In this document: positions 16,431 through 23,264 of the stretch, piece by piece | Layout: every line of letters begins with the position of its first letter | Position numbering within the stretch: position 1 is the stretch's first letter | Assembly (NCBI GenBank): GCA_029553545.1 | Contig: JAKPKU010000149.1 | Coordinates: forward strand, 1 to 33,491 | Reading direction: 5' to 3' | Source: Candidatus Cloacimonadota bacterium | Lineage (GTDB): Bacteria > Cloacimonadota > Cloacimonadia > Cloacimonadales > WRIO01 | Length of the DNA: 33,491 nucleotides | Notes under the pieces: model-generated | Database searches by the model: none | What the model saw: the letters and a program-made list of their open reading frames with translations, nothing else | Told to the model about the DNA's origin: nothing | Program-made: the position numbers and the translations under genes

Positions 16431-16646
16431 CTACAATCCCATATACTTTTTTAATTGTTGTTTTCTTGCACTAATATTCACCAAATCTGCTGGCATATTC
16501 AATACCTTTGGTAACAGTTTGCTGATTTTGTTCACATTTTTATTTAAAGTATCACCTACAAAGCCCGCGATCTGCGAGTACGCAACCGCACTGACTGGCG
16601 TCTTCAAATCATCATAAGCAATTGAACCTAATATCAACAAACTCAT
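16431..16646 (-). CDS. Small protein of unknown function with a sugar-kinase-like N-terminus
   Basis: The 71-residue ORF has a plausible ribosome-binding site (AAGGAATAATTA) and fits the operon spacing (it ends 6 bases before purM's ATG). The first residues MSLLILGSIAYDDLKTP strongly resemble the N-terminus of PfkB-family carbohydrate kinases. The remainder (GFVGDTLNKNVNKISKLLPK and a Lys-rich end) does not match the kinase core that should follow. It may be a kinase gene with a large internal deletion, or an unrelated short protein. I cannot decide between these from the sequence. Confidence 0.55.
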   Translation of the reverse strand: MSLLILGSIAYDDLKTPVSAVAYSQIAGFVGDTLNKNVNKISKLLPKVLNMPADLVNISARKQQLKKYMGL

Positions 16647-16669
16647 TAATTATTCCTTAACAGATTATT

Positions 16670-16927
16670 TCATTCTAAATTAGCGTCACTGCCTTCGCTG
16701 TGAATGCCTGCATATTCTCTATTGCCTCCAGAGATAAACCACAAGATACTTTGCCCACTTGATTTATCGAAAGACAAAAAGAAATATATCAAAAGCGCCA
16801 ATAGAAGGATCTTAATAATAAGACCCTTCCATCCGCCATATCTATGGCTGCGATTACGCTCATAGCGATATTGCAGCTCTTCCTTTAAAACTCTTCTTTT
16901 CGACACGCTCAGCTCGCTAATACCCAT
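16670..16927 (-). CDS. Small single-pass membrane protein, unknown function
   Basis: The 85-residue ORF has a basic N-terminus rich in Arg and Tyr (EELQYRYERNRSHRYGG), one hydrophobic helix (about 36-53, GLIIKILLLALLIYFFLSF) and an acidic Gly/Ser tail. It starts 3 bases after the aminotransferase stop without a clear ribosome-binding sequence, so translation may depend on coupling. No family was recognised. The compact operon position supports a real gene. Confidence 0.55.
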   Translation of the reverse strand: MGISELSVSKRRVLKEELQYRYERNRSHRYGGWKGLIIKILLLALLIYFFLSFDKSSGQSILWFISGGNREYAGIHSEGSDANLE

Positions 16928-16930
16928 TGA

Positions 16931-18130
16931 TCAAATTAGAGATTTCAAGCCTTTTTCAAAGCGCTCAACGCCTTTGACCAAGTTTTCCATACTATTTGCA
17001 TATGAAAAACGTATGATATCATTCAAGCCAAATGAGTCACCCGCCACGCATGCAATGTGATAATTCTCAAGTAAATAGAGAGAAATCTCACTTGAAGTGG
17101 TAAAGCCTTTTGTATTATTCTTAATATAATAAGAAATATTTGGCACAGCATAAAAAGCACCATGAGGCACGATACAAGTCACATTTTCAATCTTATTAAG
17201 AGCATCTATCAAAAAGTCTTTTCTCTTAGCAAATTCTAATCTCATCTTTTCAATAGAGCCGTCATCTTGGGTCAGCGCAGCAACTGCAGCCTTTTGTGTA
17301 ATCGAGTTGGTATTCGAGCTTGCATGTTCTTGCACTCTACCTGCTGATTTAGCGATATTCAGTGGTGCTGCCAAATAGCCGAGTCTCCAGCCTGTCATTG
17401 CATAGACTTTTGACACGCCATTGATGATGATTGTTAAATCTTTAATTTCAGGAGAAATAGTCGCTATAGAGATATGAGTTTCGCCATCATAAATCAATTT
17501 CTCATAAATCTCATCTGAAATCACCATAATATTATGCTTCACGCATACTGCTGCGATCTTAGTCAATTCTTCTTTATTATACACAGCGCCTGTTGGGTTA
17601 TTTGGTGAATTGAGGAAAAACGCCTTAATCACGCCTTCTTTTTTCACACAATCTTCAATCTGCTCTGCTGTAATTTTGAAATTATTAGATTCGAGAGTCT
17701 CAACATAAACGCACTGACCGCCTGCAAGCTCTACTTGTGATGGGTAAGAAACCCAATATGGAGCTGGTACAAGCACCTTATCGCCAGGATTAATAGTTGC
17801 CAAAAGTGCAAAGACTATCGAAGCTTTAGCACCAGGAGAAACAAGAATCTGTTCTGGAGAGTATTCAAGACCATTATCTTTCTTAAATTTCTCACAGATT
17901 GCCTTTCTCAGTTCAGGAATACCAGCATTAGCTGTATAACGGGTAAAGTTATCATCAATTGCCTTCTTCGCTGACTCTTTGATATAATCAGGGGTATTAA
18001 AATCTGGCTCACCAACGCCAAAGTTCACAACATCAATACCTTGAGCCATCATTTCCTTTGCCTTGTTAGAAATAGTCAATGTTGGAGAAGGTGGAATTGC
18101 CTTCACGCGGTTTGATAAATTAATCGCCAT
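16931..18130 (-). CDS. Pyridoxal-phosphate aminotransferase, aspartate aminotransferase type (class I)
   Basis: This is a 399-residue class I aminotransferase. The ORF track starts at a TTG, but the ATG at 18130 has AGAGGTTG 5 bases upstream. Visible features are NFGVGEPDFNTP near the start, NSPNNPTGAVY (about 175-185), SDEIYEKLIYDG and the PLP lysine (K241) in NGVSKVYAMTGWRLGY. The best fit is the AspC/PatA subgroup acting on aspartate and related amino acids. Substrate range cannot be fixed from sequence alone. It lies between pta and two small genes in the glyS-purM operon, and with Pta it could connect amino-acid fermentation to acetyl-phosphate. Confidence 0.93.
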   Translation of the reverse strand: MAINLSNRVKAIPPSPTLTISNKAKEMMAQGIDVVNFGVGEPDFNTPDYIKESAKKAIDDNFTRYTANAGIPELRKAICEKFKKDNGLEYSPEQILVSPGAKASIVFALLATINPGDKVLVPAPYWVSYPSQVELAGGQCVYVETLESNNFKITAEQIEDCVKKEGVIKAFFLNSPNNPTGAVYNKEELTKIAAVCVKHNIMVISDEIYEKLIYDGETHISIATISPEIKDLTIIINGVSKVYAMTGWRLGYLAAPLNIAKSAGRVQEHASSNTNSITQKAAVAALTQDDGSIEKMRLEFAKRKDFLIDALNKIENVTCIVPHGAFYAVPNISYYIKNNTKGFTTSSEISLYLLENYHIACVAGDSFGLNDIIRFSYANSMENLVKGVERFEKGLKSLI

Positions 18131-18147
18131 GTTCAACCTCTCTATTT

Positions 18148-19140
18148 TTATTTTTGTGAAATCAATAATACTAAAGCTGTCGTATTGATAATATCTTCAA
18201 CCGAACAGCCACGTGATAAATCACATACTGGTGCAGCCAAACCCTGAATTATAGGTCCTACTGCTTCAGCATTAGCAAATCTCTGCACGAGTTTATAACC
18301 AATATTTCCTGATTGCAAGTCTGGGAAAATCAATACATTAGCATTACCTGCCACCTTTGAATTAGGCGCTTTGCTCGCTCCAACCTTTGGCACAATCGCT
18401 GCATCCGCTTGCAATTCACCATCATAATCAAAGTCTACCTTTCTCTCTGCCAATATCTTACAGGTCTCTCTCACTTTGTCAACAAGCTCATGTTCAGCAC
18501 TACCCTTTGTAGAGAAAGATAATAATGCCACTTTTGGCTCATCGCCCAATAATGCACTACGTGTAGTCGCTGTTGAGATTGCGATGTCTGCCAATTGCTC
18601 AGCGGTTGGATTAGGCACCACTGCGCAGTCGCCAAATAAGAAGACTCTATCTTCGCCCATAAAATTAGGTGTTACCATGATAAATGAGCTCGACACTGTC
18701 TTCAAGCCAGCTTTTACGCCAATCACCTGCAATGCTGATTTTAAAACATCGCCTGTGGTATTCAACGCGCCTGCCACCATGCCATTTACAACTTTAAACT
18801 GGACTAATAAAGCACCAAAAAAAAGCGGATTGAGTACGATTTCTTTTGTCTGTTCTTGGGTCACGCCTTTAGCTTTTCTTTTTTCATAAAAGAAGTCTGC
18901 AAATTCGCCAATACGTTTATAATCAGCAGGGTTAATGATCTCAGCCTCGCAAATATTCACGCCAAGTCTCTTTGCATCGGCATTCACCTCATCAGCCTTA
19001 CCGATCAAAACCACTTTAGCCAATTTTTCTTTGAGTATTTGTTCAGTCGCCTTCAGCATTCTTTCATCTTTCGCTTCTGGCAATACAATCGTACCATTCA
19101 AAGCCTTGGCTTTATCTTTAAAAAGCTTGATAATATCCAT
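18148..19140 (-). CDS. pta: Phosphate acetyltransferase (short form)
   Basis: Pta converts acetyl-CoA and phosphate to acetyl phosphate, feeding ATP formation through acetate kinase in fermenters. The 330 residues match the short, catalytic-domain-only form without the DRTGG/BioD-like N-terminal domains of E. coli Pta. Motifs include IVLPEAKDERML, VAGALNTTGDVLKSALQVIG, the family's PNPTAEQLADIAI, LSFSTKGSAEH and LIFPDLQSGNIGYKLVQR. AGGAGATAGATT provides a good ribosome-binding site, 10 bases after glyS. No ack gene lies in the window. A phosphate butyryltransferase function is less likely given the conserved Pta motifs. Confidence 0.94.
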   Translation of the reverse strand: MDIIKLFKDKAKALNGTIVLPEAKDERMLKATEQILKEKLAKVVLIGKADEVNADAKRLGVNICEAEIINPADYKRIGEFADFFYEKRKAKGVTQEQTKEIVLNPLFFGALLVQFKVVNGMVAGALNTTGDVLKSALQVIGVKAGLKTVSSSFIMVTPNFMGEDRVFLFGDCAVVPNPTAEQLADIAISTATTRSALLGDEPKVALLSFSTKGSAEHELVDKVRETCKILAERKVDFDYDGELQADAAIVPKVGASKAPNSKVAGNANVLIFPDLQSGNIGYKLVQRFANAEAVGPIIQGLAAPVCDLSRGCSVEDIINTTALVLLISQK

Positions 19141-19150
19141 AATCTATCTC

Positions 19151-21244
19151 CTAATCATTTTCTATTACAATTTTACTAATATCGGCAATGTCCAAAAAAC
19201 TCATTCTAATCGCCTTTAGTAACGCATAGCGGTTTGTTTTTACCTGTTCATATTCACAATTTACCAATACATCATCAAAAAACTTATCGATATACTGACT
19301 AAATGGCAAAAGCTCTGCCAATGCATTACGATATTCTTTTGTCTTTAAATAAGCTTGCAATTTATCCTTCAAAGTAATAAAGTTCTGATAAAGCTCTTTC
19401 TCTGCGCCTGCTTGCAATAAAGCCTCATCAATCTTATTCTCCGCTTTATCCTTTTCTATAATATTTGATACACGCTTAAAGCCCAAGACCAGCTTGATAA
19501 AGTCATCTTTTTGCCTAAATTCTTGCAAGTCTTCCAATCTTCTCTTTATATCCAAAATATTCGTCCACTCAATATGGCTCAAACTATCGATCAAGTCATA
19601 AGCAAAGCCATTTTGCTCCATCAACCAGTGCATCCTCTGCTGCACAAAATCTTTCACAATATTTATATTATGGTCTCTTTCTTTCAATTTATCAGTCAAA
19701 AGAGCAAAAACAAAATCTACCAACTCAATGACATTTATATCCATCTGCCTATCTTGAATAATCTGCACAACACCGTTAGCAGAGCGTCTTAAAGCAAATG
19801 GATCTTGCGAACCTGTGGGTATCATATCAGCACCAATTATCCCACAAACTGTATCGATCTTATCGGCAATAGCCACAATAGCACCAATCTGGCTGGTCGG
19901 CAAAGCATCATTCTGTCCACGCGGGCTATAATGTTCATAAATTGCCAATGCCACAGCCTCATCTTCACCTGAATGCAAGGCATAGTGCATACCGATATAG
20001 CCCTGTAATTTAGTAAATTCTTTTTCACCCAGCATCAGGCTCACCAAATCTGCCTTGCATAAATACGCAGCTTGCATTACTCGCCTTTTTTCAGTGCTTT
20101 CAAGCGCGAGCTTCTCGCAGATATATTGGCAAATAGCCCCTATACGCTCCGTCTTTTCAAAAACTGTTCCCAATTGCGCTTGAAATACGACATCTTTCAA
20201 CTTTTCTACATAAGTGTCCAGGCTCTTTTTTACATCTTCCGCATAATAGAAAGAAGCGTCTTCAAGGCGTGCCTGCACAACTTTTTCATTACCTTTACGT
20301 ATAATATCAGAGTGCTGAGGATCGCCATTTGAGATAAAGACAAAGTTATTACTCAATTTATTATCTTTATCCAGCACGGCAAAGTACTTTTGGTTTTGAC
20401 TCAAAGTCGAGGTGATAATCTTTTCTGGCAAGCTCAAATACTTCTCATTAAATGAGGCAATCACCGCTGTAGGATATTCCACTAAGTCTGTCACCTGCTC
20501 CAATAGCCGCAAATCTTCCATAATCTGATGATCATTATTCTGATAAAGTGCCACCATTTGCTCGCTAATCATCTGCTTTCGTTCATCACGCTCAGCAATC
20601 ACAAAATTCTCTCTCAAGATCTCCAAATATCTTTTCAAATCATCGATCAGCAATGCCTCTTTTTGTTGATAAAAGCGATTACCATAGCTCTGATTGCTCG
20701 CCTTTACCCCTGCATATTCTATATCCAAAATCTTATTATCTAAGAGACAAAGCATCCAGCGTATTGGTCTGGCAAAATAAGTTTTCCCTGCGCCCCATTT
20801 CATCGACTTTGGATAATTGGTCTTACTGATAGCAGTTTTAATAATCTCTGGCAATAATTCTTCTGCACTTTTACCTTTGATCTCCATGCGTACAGCGATA
20901 TACTCACCCTTTGGTGTCTCTTTAAAAAACACATCATCTTGGCTTGCTTTCGCTCCTTGCACAAAGCCCATACCAGGTTTGGTCAAATTACCCTCTGCAT
21001 CAACGGCAATCTTCTTCGCTGGACCAACTTTTTCGATAATCTCATCAGTTTGTCGCGTTTGCAGTGCTTTTATCATAATCGCCATCCGCCGTGGCGTAGA
21101 ATATTTATCTATTTTTTCATAGCTTAATTTATATTCACTGAGAGCCTGTGTAATGACCTCTTCCAGCTTCTGTACAGCGTTTCCAATATATCCTGCTGGT
21201 ATTTCTTCTGTGCCAAGCTCAAACAAAAAGTCTTTATTATTCAC
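19151..21244 (-). CDS. glyS: Glycine--tRNA ligase beta subunit
   Basis: GlyS is the large subunit of the bacterial heterotetrameric glycyl-tRNA synthetase, providing tRNA binding. The 697 residues match the usual length. Hallmarks are the N-terminal LFELGTEEIPAGYI, RWMLCLLD, the HD-type region LCKADLVSLMLGEKEFTKLQG, HYSPRGQNDALP, and GSQDPFALRRSANG. It starts with GTG behind AAAGTGAGG. The alpha subunit gene glyQ, normally directly upstream, is not here: the preceding DNA is non-coding and then the Fic gene on the other strand. glyQ must therefore be elsewhere in the genome. Confidence 0.96.
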   Translation of the reverse strand: MNNKDFLFELGTEEIPAGYIGNAVQKLEEVITQALSEYKLSYEKIDKYSTPRRMAIMIKALQTRQTDEIIEKVGPAKKIAVDAEGNLTKPGMGFVQGAKASQDDVFFKETPKGEYIAVRMEIKGKSAEELLPEIIKTAISKTNYPKSMKWGAGKTYFARPIRWMLCLLDNKILDIEYAGVKASNQSYGNRFYQQKEALLIDDLKRYLEILRENFVIAERDERKQMISEQMVALYQNNDHQIMEDLRLLEQVTDLVEYPTAVIASFNEKYLSLPEKIITSTLSQNQKYFAVLDKDNKLSNNFVFISNGDPQHSDIIRKGNEKVVQARLEDASFYYAEDVKKSLDTYVEKLKDVVFQAQLGTVFEKTERIGAICQYICEKLALESTEKRRVMQAAYLCKADLVSLMLGEKEFTKLQGYIGMHYALHSGEDEAVALAIYEHYSPRGQNDALPTSQIGAIVAIADKIDTVCGIIGADMIPTGSQDPFALRRSANGVVQIIQDRQMDINVIELVDFVFALLTDKLKERDHNINIVKDFVQQRMHWLMEQNGFAYDLIDSLSHIEWTNILDIKRRLEDLQEFRQKDDFIKLVLGFKRVSNIIEKDKAENKIDEALLQAGAEKELYQNFITLKDKLQAYLKTKEYRNALAELLPFSQYIDKFFDDVLVNCEYEQVKTNRYALLKAIRMSFLDIADISKIVIEND

Positions 21245-21517
21245 AAAACCTCACTTTAAAATTAATATTTCTCTTATAAATACCAAAAAAACATTTGTCT
21301 ATAAATTGTCTATCTTTTTTTTTGCTTTTTACAACTTTATGCATATAATCAGCAATATTTCCATATTTTTCTTTAAAAAGCGTATTTTTCAATACAAAAA
21401 GAGAGAAAGCACTTCACTTTTTGATAAGTGATGAATAATTTCATTACAGAAGATAAGACACAAAACCATTTTTTTGAGATTTGTAGGAGTTTTCATTTCA
21501 GCTGTTCAAAAAAAAAT
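21245..21517. other. Non-coding leader region upstream of glyS
   Basis: This AT-rich stretch has no convincing gene. It should contain the minus-strand glyS promoter, but only weak candidates are visible (TTGAAA near 21391 and a TTTATA-like -10 near 21280). A 6-bp dyad TCACTT/AAGTGA with a 6-base loop lies at 21414-21431. Confidence 0.4.
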
Positions 21518-21623
21518 AACACCCTCTATATATATTGGCAGGACAAAATGGGGTTTTTCGAAAACTATTTTTACCTTTATCAGCAGATGCCTACTACAAG
21601 CGGGCTTATAGATGATTTTTTTT
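21518..21623 (+). repeat. 106-bp dispersed element, copy A
   Basis: This stretch matches 33016-33121 at 95 of 106 positions, without gaps and in the same orientation. Five of the 11 differences cluster in seven bases after CTCTATATATAT. It contains the palindromic core TTTTCGAAAA and ends in a run of eight T. One frame is open in both copies and spells KMGFFENYF..QQMPTTSG. Here an ATG at 21548 gives 25 codons ending at 21625. It lies 274 bases upstream of the glyS start, and copy B lies 283 bases upstream of mnmG. It could be a small mobile repeat, an RNA element or a decayed coding fragment. Confidence 0.75.
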
Positions 21624-21633
21624 AACAACACAC
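21617..21633 (+). repeat. Left arm of a 17-bp inverted repeat bracketing the accessory island
   Basis: TTTTTTTAACAACACAC is the exact reverse complement of GTGTGTTGTTAAAAAAA at 25962-25978. The arm overlaps the T-run end of the 106-bp element. The pair encloses the Fic, membrane-protein, zinc-ribbon and truncated regulator genes. Confidence 0.6.
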
Positions 21634-21757
21634 GGCAACTCACTTCAACGCACTTAGGATTTATGGCCTTTGACAAACAGTTCCATGGCACACAAAGTAA
21701 ATAATCAATTTCAGACAGTTAAATTACCAGTCAACTCAGTTTTCAGATCTCAGATCT

Positions 21758-21820
21758 AAACATGCACTACCTTAGTGCATGTTTCTAATACGTGCACTGA
21801 TTTTCTCATTTTTAGTGCAT
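21758..21820 (+). promoter_or_regulatory. TGCACT operator-like cluster upstream of the Fic gene
   Basis: A perfect 12-bp inverted repeat AAACATGCACTA/TAGTGCATGTTT with a 3-base centre (21758-21784) is followed by two further half-sites: GTGCACTG (21792-21799) and TTAGTGCAT (21812-21820). Four copies of TGCACT/AGTGCA occur within 60 bases. A CAGATCT direct repeat (21744-21757) adjoins on the left. It lies about 90-150 bases upstream of the Fic promoter. I infer a binding region for a dimeric regulator. The Fic protein's own C-terminal winged helix is one candidate. Confidence 0.5.
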
Positions 21821-21909
21821 ATGCTGGTTTTTAATGAGGCTCTTTGCTGGAATTGGAGAGACTATAACTGCCTTCTTTTCTGCTGATTACCTAATATGAG
21901 AATTATTTA

Positions 21910-21938
21910 TTGACATATAATCAGTTTTGTAATATTGT
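21910..21938 (+). promoter_or_regulatory. Promoter of the Fic gene
   Basis: TTGACA (21910-21915), 17-base spacer, TATTGT (21933-21938), leaving a leader of about 20 bases with AGAGGTGA in front of the ATG at 21967. Confidence 0.6.
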
Positions 21939-21966
21939 CAAGTTTAATTAGAGAGTAGAGGTGAAT

Positions 21967-23061
21967 ATGAAAAAAATCAAGCCAGACCAAGCACATAACT
22001 CACTGCCATTATTGCCTCCTGATTACTCTTTTAATAGCGAACACATTAACAAACAATTAATAAAGACTCATAAAGCTCTTGCTGAATTGAAGGGCTATGC
22101 TCGAAACTTGCCTAATATGTCTATTCTTCTCAACTTAATACTTCTTCAAGAGGCAAAAGACAGCTCTGAGATTGAAAACATCATCACTTCTCATGATGAT
22201 TTATACAAAGCTATTTCCATTAAAAATTACAAGGCTCCCCCCCAAATAAAAGAAGTTTTGAATTATCGTCAAGCGCTTTATACAGGTTATGAAATGATCA
22301 AAGATAAGCAAATGATCACAAACAACATGATTATCAAGATTCAAGAGATCATCGAAAACAATAGTGCTGGCTTTAGAAAGTTGCCTGGTACAGTTTTGAA
22401 AAGAGCAAATGCTGATGAAATCATGTTTACCCCACCTGATAATGAGGAAGATATTATTCGCTTGATGAAGAACTATGAAGCCTTTTTAAACGATGATACC
22501 GAAGAAATTGACCCACTAATAAAGCTCGCAATCCAGCACTATCAATTCGAGGCTATTCATCCATTTTACGACGGCAATGGTAGAACAGGCAGAATTATAA
22601 ATATGCTCTATTTAGTTTTGAAAGGCATTTTAAATGAACCTTTTCTCTACCTCAGTAGCTTTATTATCAAAAACAAATCTGAGTATTATCGCCTACTCAG
22701 AAACGTAACATATAATAATGAATGGGAAGATTGGATATTATTCATCTTAGCAGGAATTGAAGAAACCGCATTGAATACTCTCAATATAAGCTACAAAATC
22801 ATAGATTCAATTGAAAAAAGCATCGACATGATGAAAGTAAATTATCCAAAAATCTACTCAAGAGAGCTTGTAGAGCTGCTATATTCAAATATGTATACAA
22901 AAATATCTGACTTAGTAAATAACGGAATTGCCTCAAGAAATATTGCCTCTCAATACCTGAAGCAGTTAGAACCAAGATTACTAACAAGTGAAAAAGTAGG
23001 CAGAGAAGTCCTTTTTGTCAATAAAGAAATAAGAAAGCTGCTAAGTACTAACTTAAAATAA
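21967..23061 (+). CDS. Fic family protein, class II, with N-terminal inhibitory helix
   Basis: Fic enzymes usually transfer AMP from ATP to hydroxyl groups of target proteins. The complete active-site motif HPFYDGNGRTGR is at 198-209. The inhibitory (S/T)xxxE(G/N) motif is present N-terminal to the Fic core as S66-S-E-I-E70-N71, which defines class II. The order is Fic_N region (about 1-90), Fic core (about 100-260) and a C-terminal winged-helix-like part (about 290-364), as in Shewanella SoFic. I use the ATG at 21967 (AGGTGA upstream), not the GTG two codons earlier. It is the only long plus-strand gene, has its own promoter and operator-like cluster, and no antitoxin-type partner adjoins. 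Its target is unknown. Confidence 0.9.
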   Translation: MKKIKPDQAHNSLPLLPPDYSFNSEHINKQLIKTHKALAELKGYARNLPNMSILLNLILLQEAKDSSEIENIITSHDDLYKAISIKNYKAPPQIKEVLNYRQALYTGYEMIKDKQMITNNMIIKIQEIIENNSAGFRKLPGTVLKRANADEIMFTPPDNEEDIIRLMKNYEAFLNDDTEEIDPLIKLAIQHYQFEAIHPFYDGNGRTGRIINMLYLVLKGILNEPFLYLSSFIIKNKSEYYRLLRNVTYNNEWEDWILFILAGIEETALNTLNISYKIIDSIEKSIDMMKVNYPKIYSRELVELLYSNMYTKISDLVNNGIASRNIASQYLKQLEPRLLTSEKVGREVLFVNKEIRKLLSTNLK

Positions 23062-23119
23062 AGATCTCACAAAACAAAGGCTGTAATACAAGATCTTAAT
23101 ATTATCAGTCCAGCTCACT

Positions 23120-23133
23120 GAGCGGTTTGGTAA
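23120..23133 (+). repeat. 14-bp direct repeat, left copy
   Basis: GAGCGGTTTGGTAA occurs here and again at 24620-24633 in the same orientation. Each copy is preceded by a small dyad whose right arm is the GAG(C) of the repeat: GCTC-ACT-GAGC here, CTC-TATCA-GAG there. The pair brackets the membrane-protein and zinc-ribbon genes with their promoter. Confidence 0.55.
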
Positions 23134-23163
23134 ATATTGCTAATTATTAGTCTATTAAATACT

Positions 23164-23262
23164 GGCGCATCCGTCTCGGACACGCCTAATACAAAAATCT
23201 TAGATTTTTTACCTCACTTTTCACTAGTGAAAATACCTCTTACAAAAACAATGAATTGTTTT
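23164..23262. repeat. Array of four short hairpins with TACCT linkers (REP-like), between convergent genes
   Basis: In order: GGCG-CA-TCCG-TCT-CGGA-CA-CGCC (23164-23186), AAAAATC-TTA-GATTTTT (23193-23209) followed by TACCTCAC, TTTTCAC-TA-GTGAAAA (23218-23233) followed by TACCTCTTAC, and AAAACAAT-GA-ATTGTTTT (23245-23262). Stem sequences differ but the word TACCT recurs. The last hairpin, read on the minus strand with its T-run, could terminate the 23265-24149 gene. The others could end the Fic transcript. The same design recurs at 25834-25953 and 33299-33452. Confidence 0.65.
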
Positions 23263-23264
23263 AT

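Noticed and set aside
18476-19219. Plus-strand ORFs of 94-137 residues opposite pta
   Set aside because: They are shadows of pta. They have no start signals, and their composition is like the reverse strand of a coding gene.
21428-21625. 65-residue plus-strand ORF over copy A of the 106-bp element
   Set aside because: The N-terminal half has no counterpart in copy B and no ribosome-binding site at its first Met. Only the shorter shared frame inside the element is of interest, and it is reported with the repeat.
21506-21691. 61-residue minus-strand ORF over copy A
   Set aside because: The same frame is interrupted by a stop in copy B, so it is not a conserved coding frame.
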